A DNA stretch of 64,000 bases, taken from contig CAWALU010000005.1 in assembly GCA_963782985.1 (NCBI GenBank), forward strand, positions 124,001 through 188,000. The letters run 5' to 3'. How positions within the stretch are numbered: the first letter of the stretch is position 1; the number at the start of each line of letters is the position of its first letter. This document shows, one piece after another, positions 18,101 through 25,722 of this stretch. Origin of the DNA: CAVSWT01 sp963782985. GTDB lineage: Bacteria > Bacteroidota > Ignavibacteria > Ignavibacteriales > Ignavibacteriaceae. The notes under the pieces are model-generated. The model saw nothing but the letters and a program-made list of their open reading frames with translations, was not told the DNA's origin and searched no databases. Position numbers and translations under genes: made by a program.

Positions 18101-18596
18101 TAACAGCGATCTTAAATTAGAAACTGAATTGCTGTTAAAGAAAAAATCTGCAATGGAAAAAGTTATGCATGAACTGCTGAATATGATGAGCCATAGTTTT
18201 ACCGCTTCCAAAGAAAGAAAAGAAAAAGTAGAAAATGATATTCTTATTTATGACGAAGAGCTTCAGCTGCGAAGAGATAAAATTGCGGACTCTATGCAGG
18301 AATATGTTGAGCTTCAGTCTTCTTTAAAATCCGTTAAAGTTGAATTTGAAGAGAGTAAAACCGGCGTGGCTAAACTGCTGGCTATGCGTAAAAAACTTCA
18401 GTCGGAAATTTCAAAGCATCAAATCGTTCTGCAGCGTTATCAAAAAATACGAGAGAAAATTAAAACCAATCAAATCTCTGAACACGCTGATACAGATTTA
18501 CAAAATTCCGGTAACGAAGAAATAAAAAATGAATTGAAAGACGATTTAAAAGCTAAAGAAGCTGAGAAAAAAAACGCGCAGATTTATAAATTGTAA
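15117..18596 (+). CDS. Giant coiled-coil protein with periodic internal repeat
   Basis: This 1159-residue protein is almost entirely heptad-repeat coiled coil, rich in Glu, Lys, Leu and Ser, with no signal peptide and no Walker motifs, so it is not a full SMC or Rad50. A degenerate motif of the form KLxSLKxEExxL recurs at residues 207, 249, 305, 347, 403, 445, 501, 557, 613, 655, 711 and 725; every spacing is a multiple of 14 residues (mostly 42 and 56). The C-terminal ~200 residues, with MEKVMHELLNMMSHSF near 1015-1030, are less regular. A cytoskeletal or scaffold role is an inference from form only. It has its own flanking intergenic regions and looks monocistronic. Confidence 0.85.
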   Translation: MGLFNSKELDKLRGENEELKSKFHFMYEKEETSKRLDEMLRKRREELSKIYEEKKYALLEIETIKDEAEQRREQLQELNQRASELYEMKEELQTTILSYSERANAIENENGEAAQLDDESLSKIKNAQEKLRSLEEKSKKLESDQKDVEKFIQELKQNIEHLNKKEQNISEKHDRKKAELRELEEVKQNLLKENSERQKRLMDVSSKVAALEREEDILRNSIDVKVRKMDDISKNLRLLESAKVEDKEKLTSLKSEEQELKDKISELRSEEAAVREKFSSESDRFSNLQNELNDITEKFAEQNNSLVNLKNDEESLTKSIEEKNNKIEKLNLNLSELKQNNEIDEEKLVSLKREEEILSKNISDMQNEHAKLLNENESEIERSSKIKTELQSLESKIEQQNSKLQTLIIDEEKLSNEILDKQKVIKEIDDKLSALTETNIEDAERLNNFKINESELINRISSLQKNEEELKQQNEFEQSKSLEIKAELDKLAANYSEQKEKLNVLHKQEKEIIQRVAALHEVEQQLKQHYDEGSSVVIENRKKLESLNAEISSAEEKLASIKSDEREILNKISQLQSEESKFKEIYLEKKNILEQIQKNIQFLEEETERTRENLVSLTAQEKSLTDKINLLNIEEQTLAAKIEDEKKELDEVQSTLQTLLDEQETVKKNITQLKDEENLLAEKIPALHQEEYRLKEAISSTNNKFSEVTQSLNILESEYSEMNGKVISLKDEEDIIKGRIQFLLNEERGKLGLIKKLDSSISEKESGKIGLYQKSSELEKELDEKKDQLIKVKEEYEKSLDEINQKRKELYSVDEDLILKEQRLSKVNSELSELDERSKNLKQESENLEKENEELNKLLLDEKEKVATVKQENEKVFELLSLYEQRKKEIENSSSDLENKFSAMFEKYNNDLNDINRKRSILEQVVNKKEKEVEEKDFALNEKSALLEEAERMFNIKQAEIEAVEQMLQSIDEQKEQIKNELIKIDEESIERKNYNSDLKLETELLLKKKSAMEKVMHELLNMMSHSFTASKERKEKVENDILIYDEELQLRRDKIADSMQEYVELQSSLKSVKVEFEESKTGVAKLLAMRKKLQSEISKHQIVLQRYQKIREKIKTNQISEHADTDLQNSGNEEIKNELKDDLKAKEAEKKNAQIYKL

Positions 18597-18679
18597 TTAA
18601 AGATGAAGCTGCGTTTTCTTAATAAAAAAATTAGCATTTAAAAATTTCTATTTATTTTTCTTTAGACTGAGAATTAAAC

Positions 18680-18708
18680 TCTGCTTCTCCGCGCCTTTGC
18701 GGCGAATG
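18680..18708. repeat. GC-rich REP-like patch between genes
   Basis: A short GC-rich patch containing CCGCGCCTTTGCGGCG sits in an otherwise AT-rich gap between the coiled-coil and amylase genes. It resembles dispersed intergenic repeat sequence, but only one copy is visible here, so this is a weak call. Confidence 0.25.
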
Positions 18709-18801
18709 ATTCCCTTCCATTTTTGATTCAATTAATTATTTAATATAATTACCGCCGAACTTCAATTTTAAAATAAAACCCATCTATAATGAGAGGATAG
18801 A

Positions 18802-20202
18802 ATGACAGTTAAATTCAATTACCTATCAGATAAAAATATAGCTTTAAAATTTATGCGCTTGTTTATTCTCATAGCTTTGTTTTTTATTCCACAAACTTTT
18901 GCGCAGCAGAAAATTAATTCCGTAAAACACCCTGAGTGGAGCTACAACCAAACGATTTATGAAGTGAATATTCGTCAGTTTACAAAAAGCGGAACGTTTA
19001 AAGAATTTGAAACTCATCTACCAAGATTAAAAAAATTGGGAGTTGGTATTTTGTGGCTTATGCCCATAAATCCAATCGGAGAAAAAAATAGAAAAGGAAC
19101 ATTGGGCAGCTATTATTCTGTTAAAGATTATTTAGATGTGAATCCGGAATTCGGAACGTTGGATGATTTCAAATCTTTGGTAAACGAAATTCATAAACTA
19201 GGCATGCGCGTTATAATTGATTGGGTTGCAAACCACACCGCTTGGGATAATGATTTGATAAATGAACATCCTGATTGGTTTACCAAAGACTCCCTTGGAA
19301 ATTTTGTTCCCCCGGTCCCTGACTGGCATGATACAGTTGATTTAAACTATGATAATAAAAATTTATGGTCTTATATGAAAAATGCAATGAAGTCTTGGGT
19401 GGAAAAATATAATATTGACGGTTTTAGGTGCGATGTTGCAAGTAAGGTTCCAACAGATTTTTGGATAGAAGCAAGAAAAGAATTAGATGCAATTAAACCG
19501 GTTTTTATGCTGGCGGAATCAGATTCGCCGGAATTGCATCAGGCTTTTGATATGACTTATGATTGGAAAGTTTATCATACTTTAAATGAAATAGCCGCAC
19601 AAAAACAAAATCTCGATTCATTAAAAAAAGTATTAGAGAATGATGAAAAGAATTTTCCCCAGGAAGCTTTTAGAATGGAGTTCACCACAAACCATGATGA
19701 GAATTCATGGAACGGAACTGCCGTTAAAAGGCTTGGTGCAGCGTTAGAACCCTTTTCTGCTTTTACATTTATTATTCCTGGAATGCCTCTAATTTATAAC
19801 GGACAGGAAGCCGGCTTAAATAAAAAGTTGAATTTTTTTGAAAAGGATACTATTGATTGGACAAATTTAAAGTATGAAAATTTTTATCAAACATTAGTTG
19901 AACTAAAAAAGAATAATAAAACACTACAGTGTGGTGAAAGAGGCGGCAAAATTAAAGAGCTTAAATATTCCAGCTCGTCTTCAAACTCAAATGAAAAAAA
20001 TGTATTCCCTTTTATTCGAGAAGAAGAGGGTGACAAAATATTTGCAATCTTTAATTTTTCTAATAAAGAGCAAAGCATTAAAATTGATGATGATGAAATT
20101 TCAGGGGAGTACAAAAAATTATTTTCAAATGATGAGATTAAAATTGATAAATCAATTCAAATTTTGCTGCCGCCCTGGGGTTATCAAATTTATGTAAAGT
20201 AA
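18802..20202 (+). CDS. Secreted alpha-amylase family (GH13) protein
   Basis: This 466-residue glycoside hydrolase probably cleaves alpha-1,4-glucans outside the cytoplasm. The (beta/alpha)8 motifs are all visible: IIDWVANHT (region I), the nucleophile Asp in DGFRCDVAS (II), the acid Glu in MLAESD (III) and FTTNHDENS (IV). The start at 18802 follows a GAGAGG site, giving a 17-residue N-terminal extension before the signal peptide MRLFILIALFFIPQTFAQ; an internal ATG at 18853 would give a conventional signal peptide but lacks a visible ribosome-binding site. Together with MalQ and the trehalose cluster it suggests alpha-glucan use. Confidence 0.92.
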   Translation: MTVKFNYLSDKNIALKFMRLFILIALFFIPQTFAQQKINSVKHPEWSYNQTIYEVNIRQFTKSGTFKEFETHLPRLKKLGVGILWLMPINPIGEKNRKGTLGSYYSVKDYLDVNPEFGTLDDFKSLVNEIHKLGMRVIIDWVANHTAWDNDLINEHPDWFTKDSLGNFVPPVPDWHDTVDLNYDNKNLWSYMKNAMKSWVEKYNIDGFRCDVASKVPTDFWIEARKELDAIKPVFMLAESDSPELHQAFDMTYDWKVYHTLNEIAAQKQNLDSLKKVLENDEKNFPQEAFRMEFTTNHDENSWNGTAVKRLGAALEPFSAFTFIIPGMPLIYNGQEAGLNKKLNFFEKDTIDWTNLKYENFYQTLVELKKNNKTLQCGERGGKIKELKYSSSSSNSNEKNVFPFIREEEGDKIFAIFNFSNKEQSIKIDDDEISGEYKKLFSNDEIKIDKSIQILLPPWGYQIYVK

Positions 20203-20228
20203 AAAAATATGATGGCTGGCCAAAAAGT

Positions 20229-20252
20229 AGGACAGACATTCCTGTCTGTCCT
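20229..20252. repeat. Intergenic perfect palindrome
   Basis: AGGACAGACA and TGTCTGTCCT form a perfect 10-bp inverted repeat with a TTCC loop, between the convergent amylase and PorV-like genes. There is no T-run on either side, so it is more likely a REP-like element than a normal terminator, though it could stop transcription from both genes. Confidence 0.6.
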
Positions 20253-20317
20253 TAAATACCTGGAAGAATTCTTATGTTTTAAATCCTTTTGGTCACCTAT
20301 TCAATTTAAATTTTGTT

Positions 20318-21550
20318 TTAATTAAAACTATAGTTTACTAATGAAACAGAAACACCGGAAAAATCAGTATCAAGTCCGCTGTCTTTAAATATAGTTGAGT
20401 GAATATATTTTAGTTCTAAATGATCTGTAAAAAATTTCAAAGTTTCATTTTCAGTTTGAGAACTAATCCATTTAAATAAACCATTTGTGCTGAGTATATA
20501 TCCGTTAGTTTTAGGAATATATTCATATCCTCTTCCGTTAAAAGAGCCTTTTAAAATAGTTACCGTCTCCGCAAAATTTATTGCATGTCCTTTATGAACC
20601 ACAACTTTATCATCTCCTTTTAATTGAATTAAATGTTTCCCAAAATTAATGTCGCCTAATAATCCTTGATATGATATGCTTTCACCTGGTTTACGGTCAA
20701 TCAAAATATCATCGGCTTCGAGAATAAGATCATAATTTAATTAGACCAATTTCTAGTTGATCATTTCGGAAATTAAATCCGAAATTAAAAGTGTGGCCAA
20801 GCCGAGCGGTTAAAGGCAGCGGATCTTTTTGTGCGGGGTCAGCATAAGATATCTCATTACCGATATTCAATCGTGAATACCCCAAGTTGTAATTGAACGA
20901 AGGGATAATTTTTGATCCATTGAAAATGTTAAAGAAATAATTATTGTCTATTAATTTTATAACCGGAACCGTAATTAGAAATCCATAATCAATAGCGTTA
21001 ACATCTACTTTGCTCGAGAAAGGCGGGTTAGTTGTAAATAAGAATTCATTTCTGAGTGTATATTTTTTAGAGATATTCCAGCTGAAAATATAACCCCTAA
21101 ATTAATGGCGGTCCCCAGACCATAAGCATTATATTTGTCATAATCTTTATCCCCATGAAATGGATCTGGAAATCCAATTTCTAATTCGCTGTGAATAAAT
21201 CCTGCGCCCACACTTAAGTTTAATCCGTTTAATTCCTCTTTAAAATTATAACCAATATTAAAAGATGAGCTTTTAAACTTAATGGCGGTAGAATTAAACC
21301 AATCTATTTTATTCGGATAAAGATTCATGGAGAAGTTATGGTTTTGGCTAAAGTGTCCTAAGTTTGCGGGATTGTAATAAAATCCAAATGCGTCATTGTT
21401 AGGATATGAAACTCCGGTCCATCCCAAACCATTTAATTCAGGCGATGGGTTTAAGTAAAGCATTCCTATGGCTGCCTCGCCTTGAGCAAAGGATTTATTA
21501 GAGAAATTAATAAATAGCAGCACACTAAAAATAATTATTACTTTTTTCAT
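20318..21550 (-). pseudogene. PorV/PorQ-like outer-membrane protein, two frameshifts
   Basis: Read on the minus strand, three frames together give one continuous ~410-residue protein. Frame one (21550 to ~21063) has a signal peptide and the family start (LYLNPSPELNGLGWTGV, FYYNPANLG). It breaks at an A6 run (21063-21068 on plus); with A7 it continues as LKKYTLRNEFLFTTNPPF and on through PAQKDPLPLTARLGHTFNFG to a stop at 20730-20732. Removing one base near 20736-20738 then joins it to the last part (NYDLILEADDILIDRKPGES) ending at 20318. The two indels compensate. PorV/PorQ-type barrels assist T9SS export or other envelope traffic. This is either a real pseudogene or two homopolymer sequencing errors. 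It follows a lipoprotein gene by 32 bases. Confidence 0.8.
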
Positions 21551-21582
21551 TTGTTTCCCTTTTATTAATATTTAAAAATATT

Positions 21583-22284
21583 TTACCTTTTAAGTTTTAT
21601 TGTTTTATTGATAGATGAAGTAGTGTCAATAGTTAAAGGAATTAATTTATTTTGATATCCTTCTTTAGTCATAAATAATGAAAGCTGATTTGAAATTATC
21701 TGACTACCAATAATAATTGATGAGTCTATTGCAGTTTGCGGAAAGGCTAATCCCAGCGCAAGATTTTTATAAGTTAAAACAAAATTCCCATTATTGTCTG
21801 TTCTTGTTAAAGGATCGGAAGAAACGAGTTGATCGGGAGATTTTAATAGTAACATATTTTTTTTAATAGTAGCGCTACCAAAGTTGATTATATATGTGTA
21901 AACTCCGTTAGTGAGCTTCTCTTCGTTAAAACCAACAGAATAGACACCTGCATTCAATTCTTCACCATTGATAATTACGGCAACAGTATCTTGTGTGTTG
22001 TACCTTAGAACAAAAACGAAAACTTTTGCGGGAGAAGGAATTGAAAATTCGATTTTGGTGGAAGGAGTAGTTTTATTAAATGCGCTGCCGGGATTTGCAC
22101 TATAATTTACTTGTGGAATGTAATGTATGTTTACGCCTTCAATCCCTTCGCCATTCTCGTCAATAAGCCTTCCGCGAATAGCCAACTCGTTATTATTATC
22201 AGTTAGAGGATTATCGTTACTGCCGCAGGAGATAAATAAAAATAGAGTGAAAAGAAAAAGCGGAATGAAATATTTTTGTTGCAT
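21583..22284 (-). CDS. Lipoprotein with carboxypeptidase-regulatory-like domain
   Basis: This 233-residue protein has a lipoprotein signal peptide with lipobox LFISC (Cys ~20). After a short linker comes an ELAIRGRLIDENGEGIEGVNI segment, the mark of a carboxypeptidase-regulatory-like (CarboxypepD_reg) beta-sandwich, and another similar NGNFVLTYKNLALGL segment later. Such domains are common on surface and T9SS-related proteins in the group. It lies directly upstream of the broken PorV-like gene on the same strand, so the two probably form one unit. Exact role unknown. Confidence 0.78.
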   Translation of the reverse strand: MQQKYFIPLFLFTLFLFISCGSNDNPLTDNNNELAIRGRLIDENGEGIEGVNIHYIPQVNYSANPGSAFNKTTPSTKIEFSIPSPAKVFVFVLRYNTQDTVAVIINGEELNAGVYSVGFNEEKLTNGVYTYIINFGSATIKKNMLLLKSPDQLVSSDPLTRTDNNGNFVLTYKNLALGLAFPQTAIDSSIIIGSQIISNQLSLFMTKEGYQNKLIPLTIDTTSSINKTIKLKR

Positions 22285-22466
22285 TATATAACCCCATTAA
22301 TTTGAATTATCATAATAAATATCCAAATAGTATTTATAAAAGTAGACGTTAAAAATAAGAGATTCAATAAATATTTCGGGTAAAAATTAATCTGCTAAAT
22401 AACCGCCTGCTTTAATTTGAAATGAGAATAATTTATCTTCAATTTAAATTTGCGAGAAATAATTAA

Positions 22467-23216
22467 ATGTCCATTCAACTAAATAACATTTCTAAATCAT
22501 ACAATTCAATTCAAGTTTTAAGCAAAATAAATTTGCATATTAAAAATGGGGAAACCACTGTACTTATTGGTCCTAGCGGTTGCGGTAAATCTACTTTGAT
22601 TAGGATTATAGCTGGTTTAATTAAATATGATGGAGGTGAATTGTTAATTGAAAATGAAAATTTAACACCTCAAAATATTATTTCTGTCAGAAGAAAAATG
22701 GGTTATGTTATTCAAGACGGTGGATTGTTTCCGCATCTTACAGCTAAAGGAAATGTTTCTTTACTTGCAAGGCATTTGGGCTGGTCAGATTCAAAAATAA
22801 ATGAAAGAATAAATGAACTTTTAAATTTGACAAAATTTCCTTCTTCCGGGTTGGATAAATTTCCCGGCGAACTTTCGGGCGGGCAGCAGCAGCGCGTAAG
22901 TTTAATGCGTGCATTAATGCTCGATCCTAAAATACTATTACTCGATGAACCACTGGGCGCGCTTGATCCACTCATAAGATTTTATCTTCAAAATGATTTA
23001 AGGGAAATTTTTGAAAAACTGCGTAAAACAGTTTTAATGGTTACTCACGATATCAATGAAGCCGGTTTTTTCGGGGGCAAAATTGTTTTGATGAAGCAGG
23101 GTGAAATAATTCAATCAGGAAGTATTGCGGAACTGGTCAAAAATCCCTTACATCCATTTGTTACAGAATTTATTAAAGCGCAGCGTCCCTTAGATATTTT
23201 ATTAAACAACAAATAA
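22467..23216 (+). CDS. Osmoprotectant-type ABC transporter ATPase
   Basis: This 249-residue ATPase has Walker A IGPSGCGKST, signature LSGGQQQR, Walker B LLLDEPLGALD and the switch His in VTHDINEA. It resembles the OpuBA/OpuCA group that energises uptake of glycine betaine, choline or carnitine, but lacks the C-terminal CBS pair of the longer members. The gene downstream, one base away, encodes a fused binding protein and permease, so the two genes form a complete importer. Confidence 0.92.
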   Translation: MSIQLNNISKSYNSIQVLSKINLHIKNGETTVLIGPSGCGKSTLIRIIAGLIKYDGGELLIENENLTPQNIISVRRKMGYVIQDGGLFPHLTAKGNVSLLARHLGWSDSKINERINELLNLTKFPSSGLDKFPGELSGGQQQRVSLMRALMLDPKILLLDEPLGALDPLIRFYLQNDLREIFEKLRKTVLMVTHDINEAGFFGGKIVLMKQGEIIQSGSIAELVKNPLHPFVTEFIKAQRPLDILLNNK

Positions 23217-23217
23217 A

Positions 23218-24702
23218 ATGAATAAATATTTTACCATATTAATCTTATTAACGAGCTCAGTTTATGTTTGCGGACAATCGTCGAATCAAATTATAAAAGT
23301 CGGTTCAAAAAAATTTACTGAGAATGTTATTCTTGGTGAAATGATTACACAGCTAATTATACAAAAAAATATAAATGCCGAGCATTTAAAAGAGATTGGC
23401 GGAACGCGCGTTTTGTGGAATGCTTTGCTTAGCGGCGACATTGATGTTTACCCAGAATATACGGGGACAATAAAAGAAGAAATTTTAGCCAATAAAAATA
23501 TTAATAGCGATGAACAGCTTAAAAATTATTTGAGTTCAATTAATATTGTGATGAGCGCGCCGCTGGGTTTTAATGATACTTACGCAATTGGAATGAAAAA
23601 AGAAAAAGCTGAAAAATTAGGAATTAGAAAAATTTCAGATCTAAGAAAACATCCTAATTTAAAATTTGGTTTCAGCAACGAGTTCATTGATAGAAACGAC
23701 GGATGGAGGGGACTTAAAAAAAAATATAATTTTACTCAAACTAAAGTTACTGGAATTGACCACGATCTTGCTTACCGCGGATTAGAAAATGGTTCTATTG
23801 ATGTTATTGAATTTTATTCCACTGACGCTGAAATACAATATTATAATCTGCAAGTTCTTGAAGATGATTTGAATTTCTTTAACGAATATAACGCTGTTAT
23901 TTTATACCGAAATGATTTATTAAAAAATAAACCGGCAGTTGAAGCTTTTCTGCAACTTGAACAAAACATTCCGGAATCAACAATGATAAAATTGAACTCG
24001 GAAGTTAAGATTTATAAAAAGTCTGAAGGCGAAGCTGCTTCGGAATTTATAAATACAAAATTTAAGTATCAGACTAAATTTGTTGAACAAACTTTTTTAA
24101 GCCGATTATTAATCAACACAAAAGAACATTTATTTTTAGTTTTGATTTCATTAAGCGCCGCAATATTATTTGCAATTCCGCTGGGAATATTGGCTTATAA
24201 AAAAAGAAGAGTTAGTAATTTTATTTTAGGAACAGTTGGAATAATTCAAACAATTCCTTCGCTCGCTCTTTTAGTTTTTATGATTCCATTACTCGGTATC
24301 GGAGCCTATCCCGCTATTGTTGCGCTGTTTTTATACAGTCTTTTGCCGATAGTACGGAATACTTATACCGGATTGGAAAACATTCCGGTTCAAATAAAAG
24401 AGTCGGCTGAAGTATTGGGAATATCTCAGTTCGCAAAACTTAGATTAGTTGAATTGCCGCTTGCATCCCGCTCAATTTTAGCGGGAATAAAAACATCCGC
24501 GGTGATAAACGTAGGCACGGCAACGCTTGGCGCATTGATTGGAGCGGGGGGTTACGGTCAACCAATTTTAACGGGAATAAGATTGGATAATATTACTTTA
24601 ATATTAGAAGGCGCAATCCCTGCCGCTATTTTGGCATTGCTGGTTCAAGGATTTTTTGATTTGTTGGAAAAGATAATTGTACCTAAAGGGTTAAAGTTAT
24701 AA
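23218..24702 (+). CDS. Fused osmoprotectant-binding protein and permease
   Basis: This 494-residue protein joins two importer parts. After a signal-like N-terminus, residues ~25-285 form an OpuAC/OpuBC-type binding domain (VGSKKFTENVILGEMITQL, GGTRVLWNALLSGDIDVYPE). Residues ~295-494 form a permease with about five membrane segments and the coupling-loop sequence ESAEVLGISQFAKLRLVELP. Quaternary ammonium compounds are the expected substrates, by family. Here the binding domain comes first, whereas the better-known fusions carry it after the permease. It is one base downstream of the ATPase gene. Confidence 0.92.
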   Translation: MNKYFTILILLTSSVYVCGQSSNQIIKVGSKKFTENVILGEMITQLIIQKNINAEHLKEIGGTRVLWNALLSGDIDVYPEYTGTIKEEILANKNINSDEQLKNYLSSINIVMSAPLGFNDTYAIGMKKEKAEKLGIRKISDLRKHPNLKFGFSNEFIDRNDGWRGLKKKYNFTQTKVTGIDHDLAYRGLENGSIDVIEFYSTDAEIQYYNLQVLEDDLNFFNEYNAVILYRNDLLKNKPAVEAFLQLEQNIPESTMIKLNSEVKIYKKSEGEAASEFINTKFKYQTKFVEQTFLSRLLINTKEHLFLVLISLSAAILFAIPLGILAYKKRRVSNFILGTVGIIQTIPSLALLVFMIPLLGIGAYPAIVALFLYSLLPIVRNTYTGLENIPVQIKESAEVLGISQFAKLRLVELPLASRSILAGIKTSAVINVGTATLGALIGAGGYGQPILTGIRLDNITLILEGAIPAAILALLVQGFFDLLEKIIVPKGLKL

Positions 24703-24836
24703 GTATAGTTATCTGCCTGTCGAATTTTAAATTAACTCATCATCCAAATTTACCGCTTAAAATAATTCATTTTAAATAGAAAATATTCTACATAATTTTG
24801 TCATGCTTTTTTAAATTAACTATCGGAGAGTAATTA

Positions 24837-25535
24837 ATGAGAAAATATATTTTACTAATTTCAATTTTTATTGCGGCAGCATGTTCTTCCTTTGCTCAAT
24901 CAGCGGGACTTAATTTTACGCTCGCGTTTCCGCAAGGTGAATTCAATGATAATCTTAAAAAAACCGGAATAGGTTTAAGCGGAGATTTTATGTTTTGGAA
25001 CCCAACCCCGATACTTCCATTTTCAGCAGGAATAAATATCGGTTATTTAAACTTTGGAAGTGAATCAAGACGGGAACCTTTCAGCTTACCTATTCCGGAT
25101 GTTACGGTGGATGTTGATAGAACTAATAATCTATTTAACTTTCATATTTTATTTCAAATTGCTCCTGCATCAGGTATAATTAGGCCATACGCAGAAGCAT
25201 TATTCGGAGGTTCATATTTCTACACAGAAACATCAATCTCAAGTCAAGGAAATCAAAACGTAGCTTCCAATACAAACTTTGATGATTTTGCTTGGAACTA
25301 TGGCGCCGGCGCCGGATTTTTAATTCAAGTTTCTTCTGATTCGGAAGACGAAATATCCTCTGTATTTATAGACTTAAAAGTTAGATATATGTTCGGCTCA
25401 GAAGCGGAATATTTAAAAGAAGGTTCAGTTACAATTGATAACGGAAAAGTTTCTTATAATATTTCAAAATCAAAAACAGATATACTTTCTGCACACATCG
25501 GCGCTGTGCTTTATTTTAATTCTTTATTTGATTAG
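24837..25535 (+). CDS. Outer-membrane beta-barrel protein, small
   Basis: This 232-residue protein has a signal peptide (cleavage after FAQ) and alternating strand patterns with aromatic girdle residues throughout (GLNFTLAFPQGEFNDNL at the N-terminus, HIGAVLYFNSLF at the C-terminus), as in OmpA/OmpW-like barrels. The C-terminal Phe fits a barrel end signal. Specific function is unknown. A strong terminator follows at 25581. Confidence 0.75.
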   Translation: MRKYILLISIFIAAACSSFAQSAGLNFTLAFPQGEFNDNLKKTGIGLSGDFMFWNPTPILPFSAGINIGYLNFGSESRREPFSLPIPDVTVDVDRTNNLFNFHILFQIAPASGIIRPYAEALFGGSYFYTETSISSQGNQNVASNTNFDDFAWNYGAGAGFLIQVSSDSEDEISSVFIDLKVRYMFGSEAEYLKEGSVTIDNGKVSYNISKSKTDILSAHIGAVLYFNSLFD

Positions 25536-25580
25536 AAAAATAATTTATAAAAGATAGAGTTTGAATTTATTGTTATTTAG

Positions 25581-25606
25581 TCCCGATTTTTTTATCGGGA
25601 TTTTTT
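25581..25606 (+). terminator. Rho-independent terminator
   Basis: TCCCGAT (25581-25587) pairs with ATCGGGA (25594-25600), followed by six T. It closes the outer-membrane barrel gene. Confidence 0.9.
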
Positions 25607-25722
25607 GTGTGTAATTTCTTCAATCATAACTGTTAATTGTACCACACACCTAAGCCATTTCTTTTTTAATTTTATATATTTAAAAATCAAACTTGAAAAA
25701 TTTCTATTCGGAGAAAATAATT

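Noticed and set aside
20318..20704. Independent small gene of 128 residues
   Set aside because: Its N-terminus has no proper start and its sequence continues the PorV-like reading across one extra base near 20736-20738.
20789..20825. tRNA-like D-arm sequence (GGCCAAGCCGAGCGGTTAAAGG)
   Set aside because: It resembles a tRNA D-arm, but no anticodon arm, T-arm or acceptor pairing follows. On the minus strand the same bases encode PLPLTARLGH in the frame-shifted PorV-like gene, which explains them fully.
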